Assembly: GCA_041299015.1 (NCBI GenBank) | Contig: JBFYWB010000046.1 | Span: 1 to 52,496 of the forward strand | DNA length: 52,496 nt | Direction of reading: 5' to 3' | Source of the DNA: JARFQH01 sp041299015 | Lineage (GTDB): Bacteria > Desulfobacterota > Desulfobacteria > Desulfobacterales > SG8-13 | In this document: in pieces, positions 1 to 7,812 of the stretch | Layout of the letters: every line of letters begins with the position of its first letter | Numbering within the stretch: the stretch's first letter is position 1 | Program-made: the position numbers and the translations under genes | The notes under the pieces: generated by a model | Database searches by the model: none | Seen by the model: only the letters and a program-made list of their open reading frames with translations | What the model was told of the DNA's origin: nothing

Positions 1-431
1 GGTTCGGCTTTGGGCGGCAGGGCACCGGTGCCGTGCTCCCTTTCGTAATCCGCGGCAAAACGCTCCAGGTTGCCGATGGCACCCGGTTTGTCCTTTTTCC
101 CGACGATGCACTTGCCCTCGCACTGGATTTCCTGGGGGCAAACGCGTCCGCAAACCGCCGGCAGGCTGTTCTGGCTCCACAGATTGCGAATCGCCTTGGT
201 AAAATCACCCTCTCGGACGAGCCTGATAAAGCCGGGGATGTCGACGCCGACCGGGCAGCCCTCGACACAGCCCGGCTTTTTGCACTGCAGGCAGCGGGCG
301 GCCTCCGCCATCGCCATCTCCGGCGTGTACCCCAGGGGAACTTCCTTGAAATTCTTGGCCCGAATGTGAGGTTCCTGTTCGGGCATGGAGACCCGCGCTA
401 TTTTTTCGGCTTTTGCAGCTTTTTCCGCCAT
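1..431 (-). CDS. nfnB: NADPH:ferredoxin transhydrogenase large subunit NfnB (partial)
   Basis: N-terminal 143 residues of a glutamate-synthase-small-chain/NfnB family flavoprotein; the 3' part lies beyond the window. The visible part is the [4Fe-4S]-binding adaptor domain. It has two Cys clusters, the first beginning RCLQCKKPGCVEGCP and the second running CGRVCPQEIQCEGKC, as in GltD and NfnB. The ATG at 431 follows a strong GGAGG site. The gene lies 79 nt downstream of nfnA on the same strand, so the pair should be one transcript. Family knowledge: NfnAB couples NADH and reduced ferredoxin oxidation to reduction of two NADP+ by flavin-based electron bifurcation in the cytoplasm of anaerobes. 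A plain GltA glutamate synthase subunit is the alternative, but the nfnA partner favours Nfn. The FAD- and NADPH-binding domains cannot be checked here. Confidence 0.9.
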   Translation of the reverse strand, partial: MAEKAAKAEKIARVSMPEQEPHIRAKNFKEVPLGYTPEMAMAEAARCLQCKKPGCVEGCPVGVDIPGFIRLVREGDFTKAIRNLWSQNSLPAVCGRVCPQEIQCEGKCIVGKKDKPGAIGNLERFAADYEREHGTGALPPKAE

Positions 432-510
432 ATTTTCCTCCAAAGTGAGTCTATCGATACGGGGTTCGTCACCCGCAACATGTCAATCCGGCCGGGCGGC
501 ATCCGCCATG

Positions 511-1353
511 TCAACGGGCGTAGTCCGGTTTCAACATGCAGTAATCTTCGAAGCAGCGCTTTTCATCCTCGCAGTAGGCCTGCAGACGGAGCATCAATTC
601 GTCGTAGTCGACCTTGTGGCCGTCGAACTCGGGGCCGTCCACGCAGGCGAACCGCGTCTTGCCCCCCACCGTGACGCGGCACCCGCCGCACATGCCGGTG
701 CCATCGACCATGATCGGGTTCAGGCTGACGATGGTCTTGACCCCGTACTGGGCGGTCAGCTTGGAGACGAACTTCATCATCGGCACCGGTCCGATGGCCA
801 CCACCAGCTGCGTGTCGCCTTTATCCAATACGTCCTTCAGGGCTTCGGTGACGAATCCCTTGCGGCCGTATGAACCGTCGTCGGTGCAGACGAGCAGTTC
901 GTGCGAGGCGCGCCGCATATGCTCCTCCAGGATCAGCAGCGCCCTGTTGCGGGCCCCGATGATCGCCGTCACGTGGTTGCCGACGCTCTTGAGCGCACGG
1001 GTGATCGGGTGTAATACGGCGATGCCGGTTCCGCCGCCGACACAAACGATGTTGCCCACCTTTTCGATTTCCGTCGCTTTGCCCAGCGGGCCGATCACGT
1101 CCTGAAATGCGTCGCCGACCTTGAGACCCTTGAAGATAGCGGTCGATTTTCCGACAACCATGTAAATAACGGTGATCGTGCCTTTTTCCGGATCGGTTTC
1201 CGCCATGGTCAGGGGAATACGCTCCCCCTCCTCGTTGGCCTTCAGGATCACGAACTGACCCGGCCGGGCCTTTCGCGCGATCCGCGGCGCCTCTATTTCA
1301 TTCAAAATAACGGTGCCTTCGGCCATCTCTTCTCGTCGTGTGATGTTAAACAT
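511..1353 (-). CDS. nfnA: NADPH:ferredoxin transhydrogenase small subunit NfnA (sulfide dehydrogenase/FNR-like)
   Basis: A 280-residue protein of the dihydroorotate dehydrogenase electron-transfer subunit/FNR-like family. An N-terminal flavin-binding barrel contains IPLTMAETD. It is followed by an NAD(H)-binding Rossmann part with VCVGGGTGIAVLHP near residue 105. A C-terminal [2Fe-2S] cluster has Cys residues in GMCGGCRV (about residue 222) and RFACVDG. Length and domain order match NfnA, also annotated as sulfide dehydrogenase subunit beta. With the following nfnB it should form the cytoplasmic electron-bifurcating NADH-dependent ferredoxin:NADP+ oxidoreductase that supplies NADPH in sulfate reducers and acetogens. 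The ATG at 1353 is followed at once by family-typical sequence (MFNITRREE). A possible promoter lies about 75 bases upstream. Confidence 0.9.
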   Translation of the reverse strand: MFNITRREEMAEGTVILNEIEAPRIARKARPGQFVILKANEEGERIPLTMAETDPEKGTITVIYMVVGKSTAIFKGLKVGDAFQDVIGPLGKATEIEKVGNIVCVGGGTGIAVLHPITRALKSVGNHVTAIIGARNRALLILEEHMRRASHELLVCTDDGSYGRKGFVTEALKDVLDKGDTQLVVAIGPVPMMKFVSKLTAQYGVKTIVSLNPIMVDGTGMCGGCRVTVGGKTRFACVDGPEFDGHKVDYDELMLRLQAYCEDEKRCFEDYCMLKPDYAR

Positions 1354-1663
1354 GGTCAGCCCTTCCCTCAGGTAGTGTCTGCACCCGAAAACGGTCTGCA
1401 GGCGGATCGATTTTCGTTCTCACCTCTATTACAAGCATATACTCATAACAAGATCAACCCCGAAGTGCACCATTTTTTTTGCAGAAGTTTGCAATTATCG
1501 ACCTGACGTGCTAAACGCCGTGCACGCATGTGCGTGATTGCAACCGCACGCCTCCGCGCCGTGCCCCCGATTAAAACGGCGTCGCTCCGGATCCAAACCG
1601 AAGCATGTCTCGCAGCGAAAGACGATTGACACTGCAACAACCCGCCAGTCGGGAGTCCCGCGG
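1354..1663. other. Divergent intergenic region nfnA/tatD
   Basis: 310 bases without a convincing gene. It holds the candidate nfnA promoter and an AT-rich core around 1425-1485. An open frame continues upstream of tatD from 1538, but its sequence has no TatD-like residues, so I treat it as leader. I see no RNA gene or clear terminator. Confidence 0.5.
1428..1457 (-). promoter_or_regulatory. Candidate sigma-70 promoter for nfnA-nfnB
   Basis: On the minus strand TTGATC (1457-1452) and TGTAAT (1433-1428) are separated by 18 bases, about 75 bases upstream of the nfnA ATG. Both boxes are near consensus and the surrounding DNA is unusually AT-rich for this genome. No start-site evidence is available. 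Confidence 0.35.
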
Positions 1664-2446
1664 ATGAAGATATTCGACAGCCACTGCCACCTTGACGACC
1701 GTTGCTACGACCACGACCGGCAGGAGGTCCTGCAGCGCGCGCGGGATGCCGGAGTTGCCGCCATGATGATTGTCGGCACCGACCGGTCCAGCTCCGGCAA
1801 GGCGGTTCGCCTATCCGTGGCGCACAGCGGCTGCTTCGCGTCGATCGGCGTGCATCCCCACGATGCCCGGGACTGCACCGATTCGGTCCTCGCCGACTTG
1901 CGCGAACTGGCCCGTGCCGAGCAGGTCCGGGCCTGGGGTGAAATCGGACTCGACTTCAACCGCATGTACTCGCCGCAGGCGGATCAGGAGCGTTGGTTTG
2001 TGCGCCAGCTCGATGTGGCGCGCGAATTGGACCTGGCCCTGATATTTCACGAAAGAGACAGCAACGGCCGGTTTATCGAACTGCTGAGCGCCCATGCCGA
2101 CCCGGGCGTGAGGGGGGTGATCCATTGCTTCGGCGGCAGTCCCGATGAGCTCCTGCGGTACCTCGATTTCGGCCTTTACGTCGGCATCACCGGCATCCTG
2201 ACGATAAAGCAGCGCGGCGCCGCCCTGCGCGAGATGGTGACCACCATACCGGCCGATCGGCTCCTGGTGGAAACCGATGCCCCCTATCTCACCCCGGCTC
2301 CCGAAAAAAACCACGCCCGCCGCAACGAGCCGGCCTTTGTACGCACCGTGCTGTTGAAATTGGCCGAGGTCCGTAACGAAGACCCTGCCGCTCTGGCCGA
2401 AACCGTTTGGAACAACACCTGCCGATTGTACGGCATAGCGGCGTAA
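1664..2446 (+). CDS. tatD: TatD family metal-dependent hydrolase/DNase
   Basis: A 260-residue TIM-barrel hydrolase of the TatD family (cytoplasmic Mg2+-dependent 3'-5' exonuclease/DNase). Metal-ligand motifs appear in family order: SHCHLDD at the N-terminus, GEIGLDF near residue 90, FHERDS, HCFGG and ETDAPYL near the C-terminus. The length is normal for the family. I chose the ATG at 1664 because translation from it begins exactly at the conserved KIFDSHCHL. The open frame upstream has no homologous character, and a GGGAG sequence lies 8 bases upstream. It is divergent from nfnA and convergent with the CoxE-like gene. Family members act in DNA repair or quality control; the substrate here is unknown. 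Confidence 0.92.
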   Translation: MKIFDSHCHLDDRCYDHDRQEVLQRARDAGVAAMMIVGTDRSSSGKAVRLSVAHSGCFASIGVHPHDARDCTDSVLADLRELARAEQVRAWGEIGLDFNRMYSPQADQERWFVRQLDVARELDLALIFHERDSNGRFIELLSAHADPGVRGVIHCFGGSPDELLRYLDFGLYVGITGILTIKQRGAALREMVTTIPADRLLVETDAPYLTPAPEKNHARRNEPAFVRTVLLKLAEVRNEDPAALAETVWNNTCRLYGIAA

Positions 2447-2560
2447 ATCCGGAGCCCTCAGAAGCGACGGTTCCTGAACCTTAAGCCCTCGATTCCCGTC
2501 CGCCCGCGCGGCGGCCAAACCGGGCGCCGTTGGCCCTGCCGTCTTCCGCGCTCCTATCCC

Positions 2561-3751
2561 TCACTTGGCTAGCAGGTGGTGCACCGCTTTTTCCAGGCCG
2601 TCGATCGACAGTTCGAACATGGGAAAGATCCGCCCGATCGTTTTAACCGTTTGTGTGTAATTCCACATATCGGCCGGCATCGGGTTGAGCCAGACCGCGT
2701 GAGAAAAGGTGTCGGCGAGAAACTTGAGGCATTCGATGCTCGGCGCACCGCTCCTTTCCTCGATATGGATCGACCCATCGGTGACCATCAGCTCGTAGGG
2801 CGCCATGCTGGCGTCACCGACGATGAACAGGCGGGTCTGCGGATCGGCCGCGGCAAACTCGACGATCGGTTTCGGCTTGCGGTAACGGACCGGGTCCTCC
2901 CAGAGGGTGCTGTAGATGGTGTTGTGGAAAAAATAGATCTTCAGGTCCTTGAACTGCGACCGGGCGTAATCGAAAACCGTCTGCACCACGGAAATGTAAG
3001 GATCCATCGAATAGCCGCCGTTGTCGATCGCGAGGATCACCTCCAGGCGATCTTTCAGGCTGCGTTCGAAAACGATCTCGATTTCGCCCCCGTTTTTCAT
3101 CGTCTGGTAGAGCGTAGCGTCGATACTGATCCGGTCCTTGGGTCCCACCGGCACCAGATTGCGCAGCCGCTTGAGCGCTTCTCCCACCATCGGCCGCGTC
3201 AGGGGCCCGGTCAGGGAATAGTCGCGGTAGCGGCGGTCCATGGCGACCTTCACGGCCGACTTGTTGCGCGAAACGCCGCCCACGCGCATCCCACCCGGAT
3301 GATAACCCGAATGGCCGACCGGTGAAGTCCCGCCGGTGCCGATCCACCGGCTTCCGCCGTGGTGTTCGCCGGTCTGCTCCTTGAGGCGTTCCTTGAAATA
3401 ATCGATCAGCTCTTCCGGGCTCAGGCGGTTCAGCTCGGCCTCATCGATGCCGAGGGCCTCGGCCAGCGCGCGGGGATCCTTCAACCATTGGTCGAGCATC
3501 GCCCGGGCGATATCGTCCAGTTCGACACCGGTGACATCCGGCAACTCGGCGCCCTCGAAGTGGTGCGCGAACGCCTGGTCGAACAGGTCGAAATAACGTT
3601 CGCTCTTGACCAAAATCGATCGCGAGGCCGTGTAGAAATCGTTGAGGGAATTCACCAGACCGGTCCGCAGTGCGCGGTGGAGGGTCAGAAACGACGTCGG
3701 GCTGACCGGAATCCCGACGTTTTTGAGGGTGTAAAAAAAATCGATGAACAT
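2561..3751 (-). CDS. CoxE-like VWA domain protein with degenerate MIDAS
   Basis: A 396-residue protein of the CoxE-like/VWA family encoded beside MoxR-type ATPases. Residues 1-125 are a helical region. Next comes a Gly-rich stretch (130-165), then a VWA-like domain from about 205. Where a MIDAS Asp-x-Ser-x-Ser would be expected the sequence reads AIDNGGYSMD (Asp243), so the canonical metal-binding serine pattern is absent. The ATG at 3751 is separated by one base from the stop of the upstream MoxR gene (TGACATG), which indicates translational coupling. Family knowledge: MoxR/VWA pairs work as chaperone-like modules that insert cofactors or remodel protein complexes. The client here is unknown. 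The open frame extends upstream of 3751, but that part overlaps moxR and looks spurious. Confidence 0.85.
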   Translation of the reverse strand: MFIDFFYTLKNVGIPVSPTSFLTLHRALRTGLVNSLNDFYTASRSILVKSERYFDLFDQAFAHHFEGAELPDVTGVELDDIARAMLDQWLKDPRALAEALGIDEAELNRLSPEELIDYFKERLKEQTGEHHGGSRWIGTGGTSPVGHSGYHPGGMRVGGVSRNKSAVKVAMDRRYRDYSLTGPLTRPMVGEALKRLRNLVPVGPKDRISIDATLYQTMKNGGEIEIVFERSLKDRLEVILAIDNGGYSMDPYISVVQTVFDYARSQFKDLKIYFFHNTIYSTLWEDPVRYRKPKPIVEFAAADPQTRLFIVGDASMAPYELMVTDGSIHIEERSGAPSIECLKFLADTFSHAVWLNPMPADMWNYTQTVKTIGRIFPMFELSIDGLEKAVHHLLAK

Positions 3752-3752
3752 G

Positions 3753-4607
3753 TCAGAACAGCCTTCTCCTGCGGAGCACGTCGTTTGTTCGCAGCAGGTC
3801 CTGGCTTTTCTTGAAAAGCACCCCCAGATACGGAATGTCGCCCCCGGCCAGCTTCTTGGGCTTGAAATCGGGATCGGCATTGAGCGCCCGCACCCAGTTG
3901 ATCAGCTCTCGGGTGGCCGGCTTTTTTTCGATCCCTTCTAAGTCACGCAGCCGGTAGAATGCCGTGATCGCGTTTTCCATCAGCTCGGCGTCCAGATTCG
4001 GGAAATGGACCGCAATGATCTTGCGCATCATCTTGGGCTCCGGAAAGGCGATGTGATGAAAGTTGCACCGGCCCAGGAAGGGATCCGAGAGGTCTTTCTT
4101 GGCATTGGAGGTGATGATGATAACCGGGCGGAAGCGGGCCTTGATGGTTTTGTCGATTTCGATGATGTCGAACTCCATCTGATCGAGGACATCGAGCATG
4201 TCGTCCTGGAAATCGGTGTCGGCCTTGTCGATTTCGTCGATCAGCAGGACCGTGCGCCTGTCGGCGGTGAACGCCTGCCCGATCTTCCCCATCCGGATGT
4301 AGTCCTCTATGTCGCTCACGTTCCGGCTGGAATCGCCGAAGCGGCTGTCGTTGAGGCGCGTCAGCGTGTCGTACTGATACAGCGCCTCGATCAGCTTCAT
4401 GCTCGATTTGACGTTCAGCACGACCAGCGGCATCTTCAGGCTCTCGGTGATGGCATGGGCCAGCATCGTCTTGCCGGTGCCCGGTTCCCCTTTCAGCAGC
4501 AGCGGCATTTCAAGGGCCATGGAAATGTTGACGATGCTGGCCAGCTCGTCATCGAGAACATAGCGGCTGGCACCCGCAAAATATGCCGATCCGTTTTTTT
4601 CAGTCAT
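3753..4607 (-). CDS. MoxR family AAA+ ATPase
   Basis: A 284-residue AAA+ ATPase of the MoxR group. Walker A is GEPGTGKT (residues 40-47) and Walker B is VLLIDEIDK (about 117-125). Sensor 1 is in IIITSNAKKDL, and a C-terminal lid follows. I prefer the ATG at 4607 because GAGG lies 6 bases upstream; a GTG at 4619 is in frame. It is coupled to the CoxE-like gene, the usual genomic partner, and the two probably form an ATP-driven cytoplasmic chaperone or maturation complex. No cox, mox or nor-type client operon is adjacent. The next upstream gene is the methionine-synthase-like gene, 32 bases away on the same strand, so all three may be co-transcribed. Confidence 0.9.
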   Translation of the reverse strand: MTEKNGSAYFAGASRYVLDDELASIVNISMALEMPLLLKGEPGTGKTMLAHAITESLKMPLVVLNVKSSMKLIEALYQYDTLTRLNDSRFGDSSRNVSDIEDYIRMGKIGQAFTADRRTVLLIDEIDKADTDFQDDMLDVLDQMEFDIIEIDKTIKARFRPVIIITSNAKKDLSDPFLGRCNFHHIAFPEPKMMRKIIAVHFPNLDAELMENAITAFYRLRDLEGIEKKPATRELINWVRALNADPDFKPKKLAGGDIPYLGVLFKKSQDLLRTNDVLRRRRLF

Positions 4608-4639
4608 GTGTGACCTCACGCGGTAAAGTTATGTTGCTC

Positions 4640-5713
4640 TCAGAAGAAAGTCGCCCGGAGGCGGTCCGAAACCTCACGGGTGAGCTGCAGCACCTTCCGG
4701 GCCAGTTCCAGGGGCAGGGTTCCGGTACCGCAGCTGGGCGTGATCAGGGATTGGGCGACAATCCGGCGCCGGTCGATCCCCAGGGCCTCGATCCGCCCAA
4801 CCTGTGTGTGCCATGTCTCCGCCAGGGAGGCGGCGGTTGCAGTGACGATATTGTCCCGGTCCCCGGTGGGAACGATCCCCCAGGCCAGTGTTTTTCCGGC
4901 CGCGATGAACCGGCGGATCGACTCGGGGTAGAGAATAAACCGGTCGAAGAACGCATACGCATCGAAATTGACGATATCGGCGGAAGAATCCAAGACCAGG
5001 GACCAGTCGGTATTGGCGCAGATGTGCACCCCGGCGATGCCGCCGGCCGCCTGCACGGCCGCGATGACTTCGGTCAGGCAGGCGCCGACGTCTTCCCTGG
5101 AAACGCTGATGAATTCGGAAGTACCGAAGCCGGCTAGGGCCGGTTCATCGAAAAACAGGATGACCGGCCGCCCCCAACGGGACAGGCGGCGCACCTGCCA
5201 AACGGCCTTGAGGGCCAGAAGTTTAACGGCCGCATCCCGCAGCACAGGGGTGTAGAATATGGCCTGCCGCTTTTCGTCGTGAACGCCGGTGCAGAAGGTG
5301 AACGGGCCGGTCACCTGCCCCTTGACGGCCACTGGCGCCTGCGGCCGCTCCGCCAGGCGTTCCATCAGGACCGCGAATCCGGGGGCGGCATCCGCCCCAA
5401 GGGCAAAGCGGGTTCTGTCGATGTTCGTCCGCCCTTCTGTCACCGCCATGTATTCTTCGTAAAACGCCAGGACCTGACTGTCGAAATCCGGTGCCGACGT
5501 ATCGACGAAAAAGCGGTCGGCGGCGGAGCGGATGCCCGGCAGACCCGGAAGAAACTGGTTCAGCATGCCTTCGTGAACGTAAACCGGCAACTGGACCCAC
5601 ACCGGTATATCCGGGGTGTACCGGAACACCAGGTCGCTGGCTGCTGCATGATCGTCTATCGGAAGGCTGCCGATCAGAAGCGCGCGACAGTCCGCCTCGA
5701 GCCGCTGGGACAT
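4640..5713 (-). CDS. Core-MetE-like methionine synthase (UROD/MetE superfamily)
   Basis: A 357-residue TIM-barrel protein of the UROD/MetE-like superfamily, about half the length of cobalamin-independent MetE (about 750 residues). It corresponds to the C-terminal catalytic half alone. Zinc-site candidates are His230 and Cys232 (GVHICANTDW) and Cys328 (TPSCGTG). FFDEPAL near residue 190 matches a conserved MetE substrate-binding segment. Family knowledge: short core-MetE enzymes in anaerobes with a Wood-Ljungdahl pathway methylate homocysteine from a methyl-corrinoid protein rather than from methyltetrahydrofolate. The methyl donor here is inferred. I chose the ATG at 5713 because GAGAGG lies 6 bases upstream; an upstream GTG/ATG would add about 16 residues. 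Confidence 0.75.
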   Translation of the reverse strand: MSQRLEADCRALLIGSLPIDDHAAASDLVFRYTPDIPVWVQLPVYVHEGMLNQFLPGLPGIRSAADRFFVDTSAPDFDSQVLAFYEEYMAVTEGRTNIDRTRFALGADAAPGFAVLMERLAERPQAPVAVKGQVTGPFTFCTGVHDEKRQAIFYTPVLRDAAVKLLALKAVWQVRRLSRWGRPVILFFDEPALAGFGTSEFISVSREDVGACLTEVIAAVQAAGGIAGVHICANTDWSLVLDSSADIVNFDAYAFFDRFILYPESIRRFIAAGKTLAWGIVPTGDRDNIVTATAASLAETWHTQVGRIEALGIDRRRIVAQSLITPSCGTGTLPLELARKVLQLTREVSDRLRATFF

Positions 5714-5838
5714 TAAAAACCTCTCACCCGCATCAATCGCCGCAAGAGCGCTTTCAGCCAACCCGGGCCGCGTCTTCGGCGTGACGGATGCCGAAATTGC
5801 CGCAACGGGCCGTTAAGAGACGAGATTTACGGTCTGGA

Positions 5839-5867
5839 TCGTTACCATGAAAGGCCGCTTATGACAA
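5839..5867 (-). promoter_or_regulatory. Candidate promoter for the core-MetE-like gene
   Basis: The minus strand reads TTGTCA (5867-5862), a 17-base spacer, then TAACGA (5844-5839), about 125 bases upstream of the chosen ATG. The spacing is ideal and the boxes are moderate matches. I found no riboswitch-like fold in the leader. Confidence 0.35.
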
Positions 5868-5989
5868 GCCGATTTCAAAGGCCGATCGGGGACCTGGATC
5901 CATCCGGGAAGCCCGAAACCGGATGCTCCCCGTGCCGCCGGACCGCACGGCAAACGGATCGGCGCTTTTTCCGGCCGCATTGGTAATGA

Positions 5990-6018
5990 TTGACATGCTC
6001 ACACGCCGATGCTATACA
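5990..6018 (+). promoter_or_regulatory. Sigma-70 promoter upstream of the zinc-ribbon gene and tatA
   Basis: TTGACA (5990-5995), a 17-base spacer and TATACA (6013-6018): an almost perfect housekeeping promoter facing the zinc-ribbon/tatA pair. The -10 box lies about 177 bases before the GTG start, so the transcript would have a leader of about 170 bases with no obvious function. The rest of the 481-base gap between the divergent genes (5714-6194) shows no gene or RNA that I can support. Confidence 0.6.
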
Positions 6019-6194
6019 CGAAATGGTTGCGGCCACTAGCAAAATCCGCGATAAATCTAACGATTGCAGGATTTTATTTTGGATACCATCCCAGCCGGGC
6101 CGCCGCAGGGTCAGCCGGTTCCGCTTTGACGGCATTTCGCCCGCCGGCATCACTTGCGGGCGCTGTTCGAATTATCGATACGACAAGGTGACGC

Positions 6195-6608
6195 GTGGCC
6201 GATATCATTTCCATCGATGACAAACTGACGCAGTCCCGGGAAAAAAAGGACGCCATCATCAGGAAACAGAAGATTCAGGCCGTCCGCAAGGTATTCCAGT
6301 GTACCCACTGCGCGTTGAAGTGTGAAAAATGCGGCACCCAAATCGCCCCCCCTTGCAGCCGCAAGGGAACCGAGAGCCGCAGTGCGAAGGTACCGTATCG
6401 TCTGTGCGAGAGTTGCGCGGAAGAGTACCACGACTACTTCGAGCGGCGCAAAGGCCGCGGCGATCCGGCCAACTACTGGCACAACGATGCCTGGCTCGAA
6501 CTGTGGAGCAGATGGATCGCCTATCAGGAAGCCATCGATCGTTACTTGAAATCGAAAGAATTCCTGCAGCTCCTGCAGGAACTCAAGCAAAAAAGGCCCG
6601 ACAAATAG
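6195..6608 (+). CDS. Conserved hypothetical zinc-ribbon-like protein
   Basis: A 137-residue protein of unknown function. After a charged N-terminus it has seven cysteines in zinc-finger spacing: Cys36, 39, 43, 46 and 54, then Cys71 and Cys74. The second half is helical and rich in aromatic and charged residues (HDYFERRKGRG, WLELWSRW). It starts at a GTG preceded by AAGGTG. The stop is 12 bases before tatA, so the two are almost certainly co-transcribed from the promoter at 5990. There is no signal peptide, so it should be cytoplasmic. A role linked to Tat export is suggested only by position. Confidence 0.8.
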   Translation: MADIISIDDKLTQSREKKDAIIRKQKIQAVRKVFQCTHCALKCEKCGTQIAPPCSRKGTESRSAKVPYRLCESCAEEYHDYFERRKGRGDPANYWHNDAWLELWSRWIAYQEAIDRYLKSKEFLQLLQELKQKRPDK

Positions 6609-6620
6609 CAGGAGGGATAC

Positions 6621-6806
6621 ATGTTTGGAATAGGAATGCCCGAGTTGATTATTATCCTGGTGATCATCCTGATCATTTTCGGGGCCGGCAAGCTACCGGA
6701 GATCGGCTCCGGCGTGGGCAAAGCCATCCGGAACTTCAAAGGCGCCACAAAAGATGACGAGCCGCCGAAGGAGCCCGAAAAAATCGAAGATAAAAAAGAC
6801 GCTTAA
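6621..6806 (+). CDS. tatA: Twin-arginine translocase subunit TatA/TatE
   Basis: A 61-residue TatA/E protein. A short periplasmic N-terminus (MFGIGMPE) leads to one transmembrane helix (residues 8-22), the FGAGKLPEIG hinge, an amphipathic helix (GVGKAIRNFKG) and a charged cytoplasmic tail. TatA oligomers form the pore for folded proteins carrying twin-arginine signals. AGGAGGG lies 7 bases before the ATG. tatB and tatC are not in the window. Confidence 0.95.
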   Translation: MFGIGMPELIIILVIILIIFGAGKLPEIGSGVGKAIRNFKGATKDDEPPKEPEKIEDKKDA

Positions 6807-6815
6807 CGATATGGC

Positions 6816-6837
6816 GAAGCAGCGCCGGCTGCTTCGG
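6816..6837. terminator. Stem-loop after tatA
   Basis: Perfect 9-bp inverted repeat (CGAAGCAGC/GCTGCTTCG) with a 4-base loop, ten bases after the tatA stop. There is no U-tract, so it may act as an mRNA 3' stabiliser or a weak terminator between tatA and the convergent ssb. Confidence 0.4.
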
Positions 6838-6992
6838 TTATGCTCGAGCGCGGCGGGAAGTTTTTTCGATACCGCCCTTCGTCCCGCCTCGACCCCTGCC
6901 GCTGCCCCAACTGACACCCTATCGAAGTTACCGCGCCGCGTTGTTGGATATCGGTCGACCGCCGCGGCAAGACCCGGATTCAACATCGGATC

Positions 6993-7424
6993 CTAAAAGG
7001 GAATGTCGTCATCCTTCGATTCGAGGTAGGGCGGCTCGGTATCTGGAAGCGGCGGGCCGCCGTAAGCGTCGCGCGGCTTGGAGGACTCTTTGGGACCCAG
7101 GAACTGCACCTCGGTGGCAACGACTTCGGTCGTGTAACGCTTGTTGCCGTCCTTGTCCTGCCAGTCACGGGTTTGCAGCCGACCCTCGATATAGACCTGG
7201 CTGCCCTTCGACAGATACTGACCGCATATTTCCCCGAGTTTTCGCCAGGCAACGATGCGGTGCCATTCCGTGCGTTCTTTTTTCTCGCCGCTGCCCTTGT
7301 CGGTCCATTCCATGGATGTCGCAATCGAAAAGGATGCGACGGCGGTGCCGTCCGGTGTGTAGCGCACTTCCGGATCGCGTCCCAGGTTGCCGATCAGGAT
7401 GACTTTGTTGATTCCTCTGGCCAT
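6993..7424 (-). CDS. ssb: Single-stranded DNA-binding protein
   Basis: A 143-residue SSB. The N-terminal OB fold starts MARGINKVILIGNLGRDPE and continues to about residue 108. A short Pro/Gly linker follows, and the acidic tail ends DDDIPF, the conserved protein-interaction tip. It binds single-stranded DNA as a tetramer in replication, repair and recombination. I chose the ATG at 7424 because translation from it begins at the family-typical MARGINKV. The upstream in-frame extension has no homologous character, and a GGAGG-like sequence (GGAGGGAG) lies about 10 bases before the ATG. Confidence 0.96.
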   Translation of the reverse strand: MARGINKVILIGNLGRDPEVRYTPDGTAVASFSIATSMEWTDKGSGEKKERTEWHRIVAWRKLGEICGQYLSKGSQVYIEGRLQTRDWQDKDGNKRYTTEVVATEVQFLGPKESSKPRDAYGGPPLPDTEPPYLESKDDDIPF

Positions 7425-7812
7425 GGTGTCGGTATCTCCCTCCTGACGTGTCGTTTGCTGTATTTGCGGTGTGATACAGAATCCCGGCATCAAAGTCAAT
7501 GCGCGATCGGAACGGGTCGACCGATTTACACAAACGCCTTTTCCTGATAGAGTCACGCCACGATCGACGACCGTCTTGCCGTGGTGGGTCCCGGCTCTGC
7601 GGCGAAATTTCTCTTCAACAGCGGCGCAGCTCCATTTCAGGTGGGGTGGTCCGGCTCAGACTCACCATTGCCGCCGCGGCGCGACTGGGCATCGGCGCCA
7701 TCGTATTGCTGCATCTCTCAGGCAGGAACGAAACGGTAAAGCCCCGACGCTGATGAGCGCCCGCAAAGAGGTAGAGAAGACCTGCGGCTAAAAACCAGCA
7801 GGGGTTTATCCG
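7425..7812. other. Divergent intergenic region ssb/rlmL-like gene
   Basis: 388 bases with no credible gene. Around 7754-7785 there is an imperfect stem-loop (CCGC..AGGT / ACCT..GCGG), and 7694-7731 looks superficially like part of a glycine aptamer (rejected, see below). I cannot identify promoters with confidence. Confidence 0.45.

Noticed and set aside
1538..1663. N-terminal extension of tatD by 42 codons
   Set aside because: The added residues are Arg/Thr-rich and unrelated to the family, which begins at the conserved FDSHCHL; the ATG at 1664 fits.
7694..7731. Glycine-riboswitch-like sequence (GGCGCC followed by ATCTCTCAGGCAGGAACG) upstream of the rRNA methyltransferase
   Set aside because: The 5' GGAGAG partner strand and the conserved GAAGG-GCAA segment are absent, and the downstream gene has no link to glycine. 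Probably a chance match; a covariance-model search would decide.
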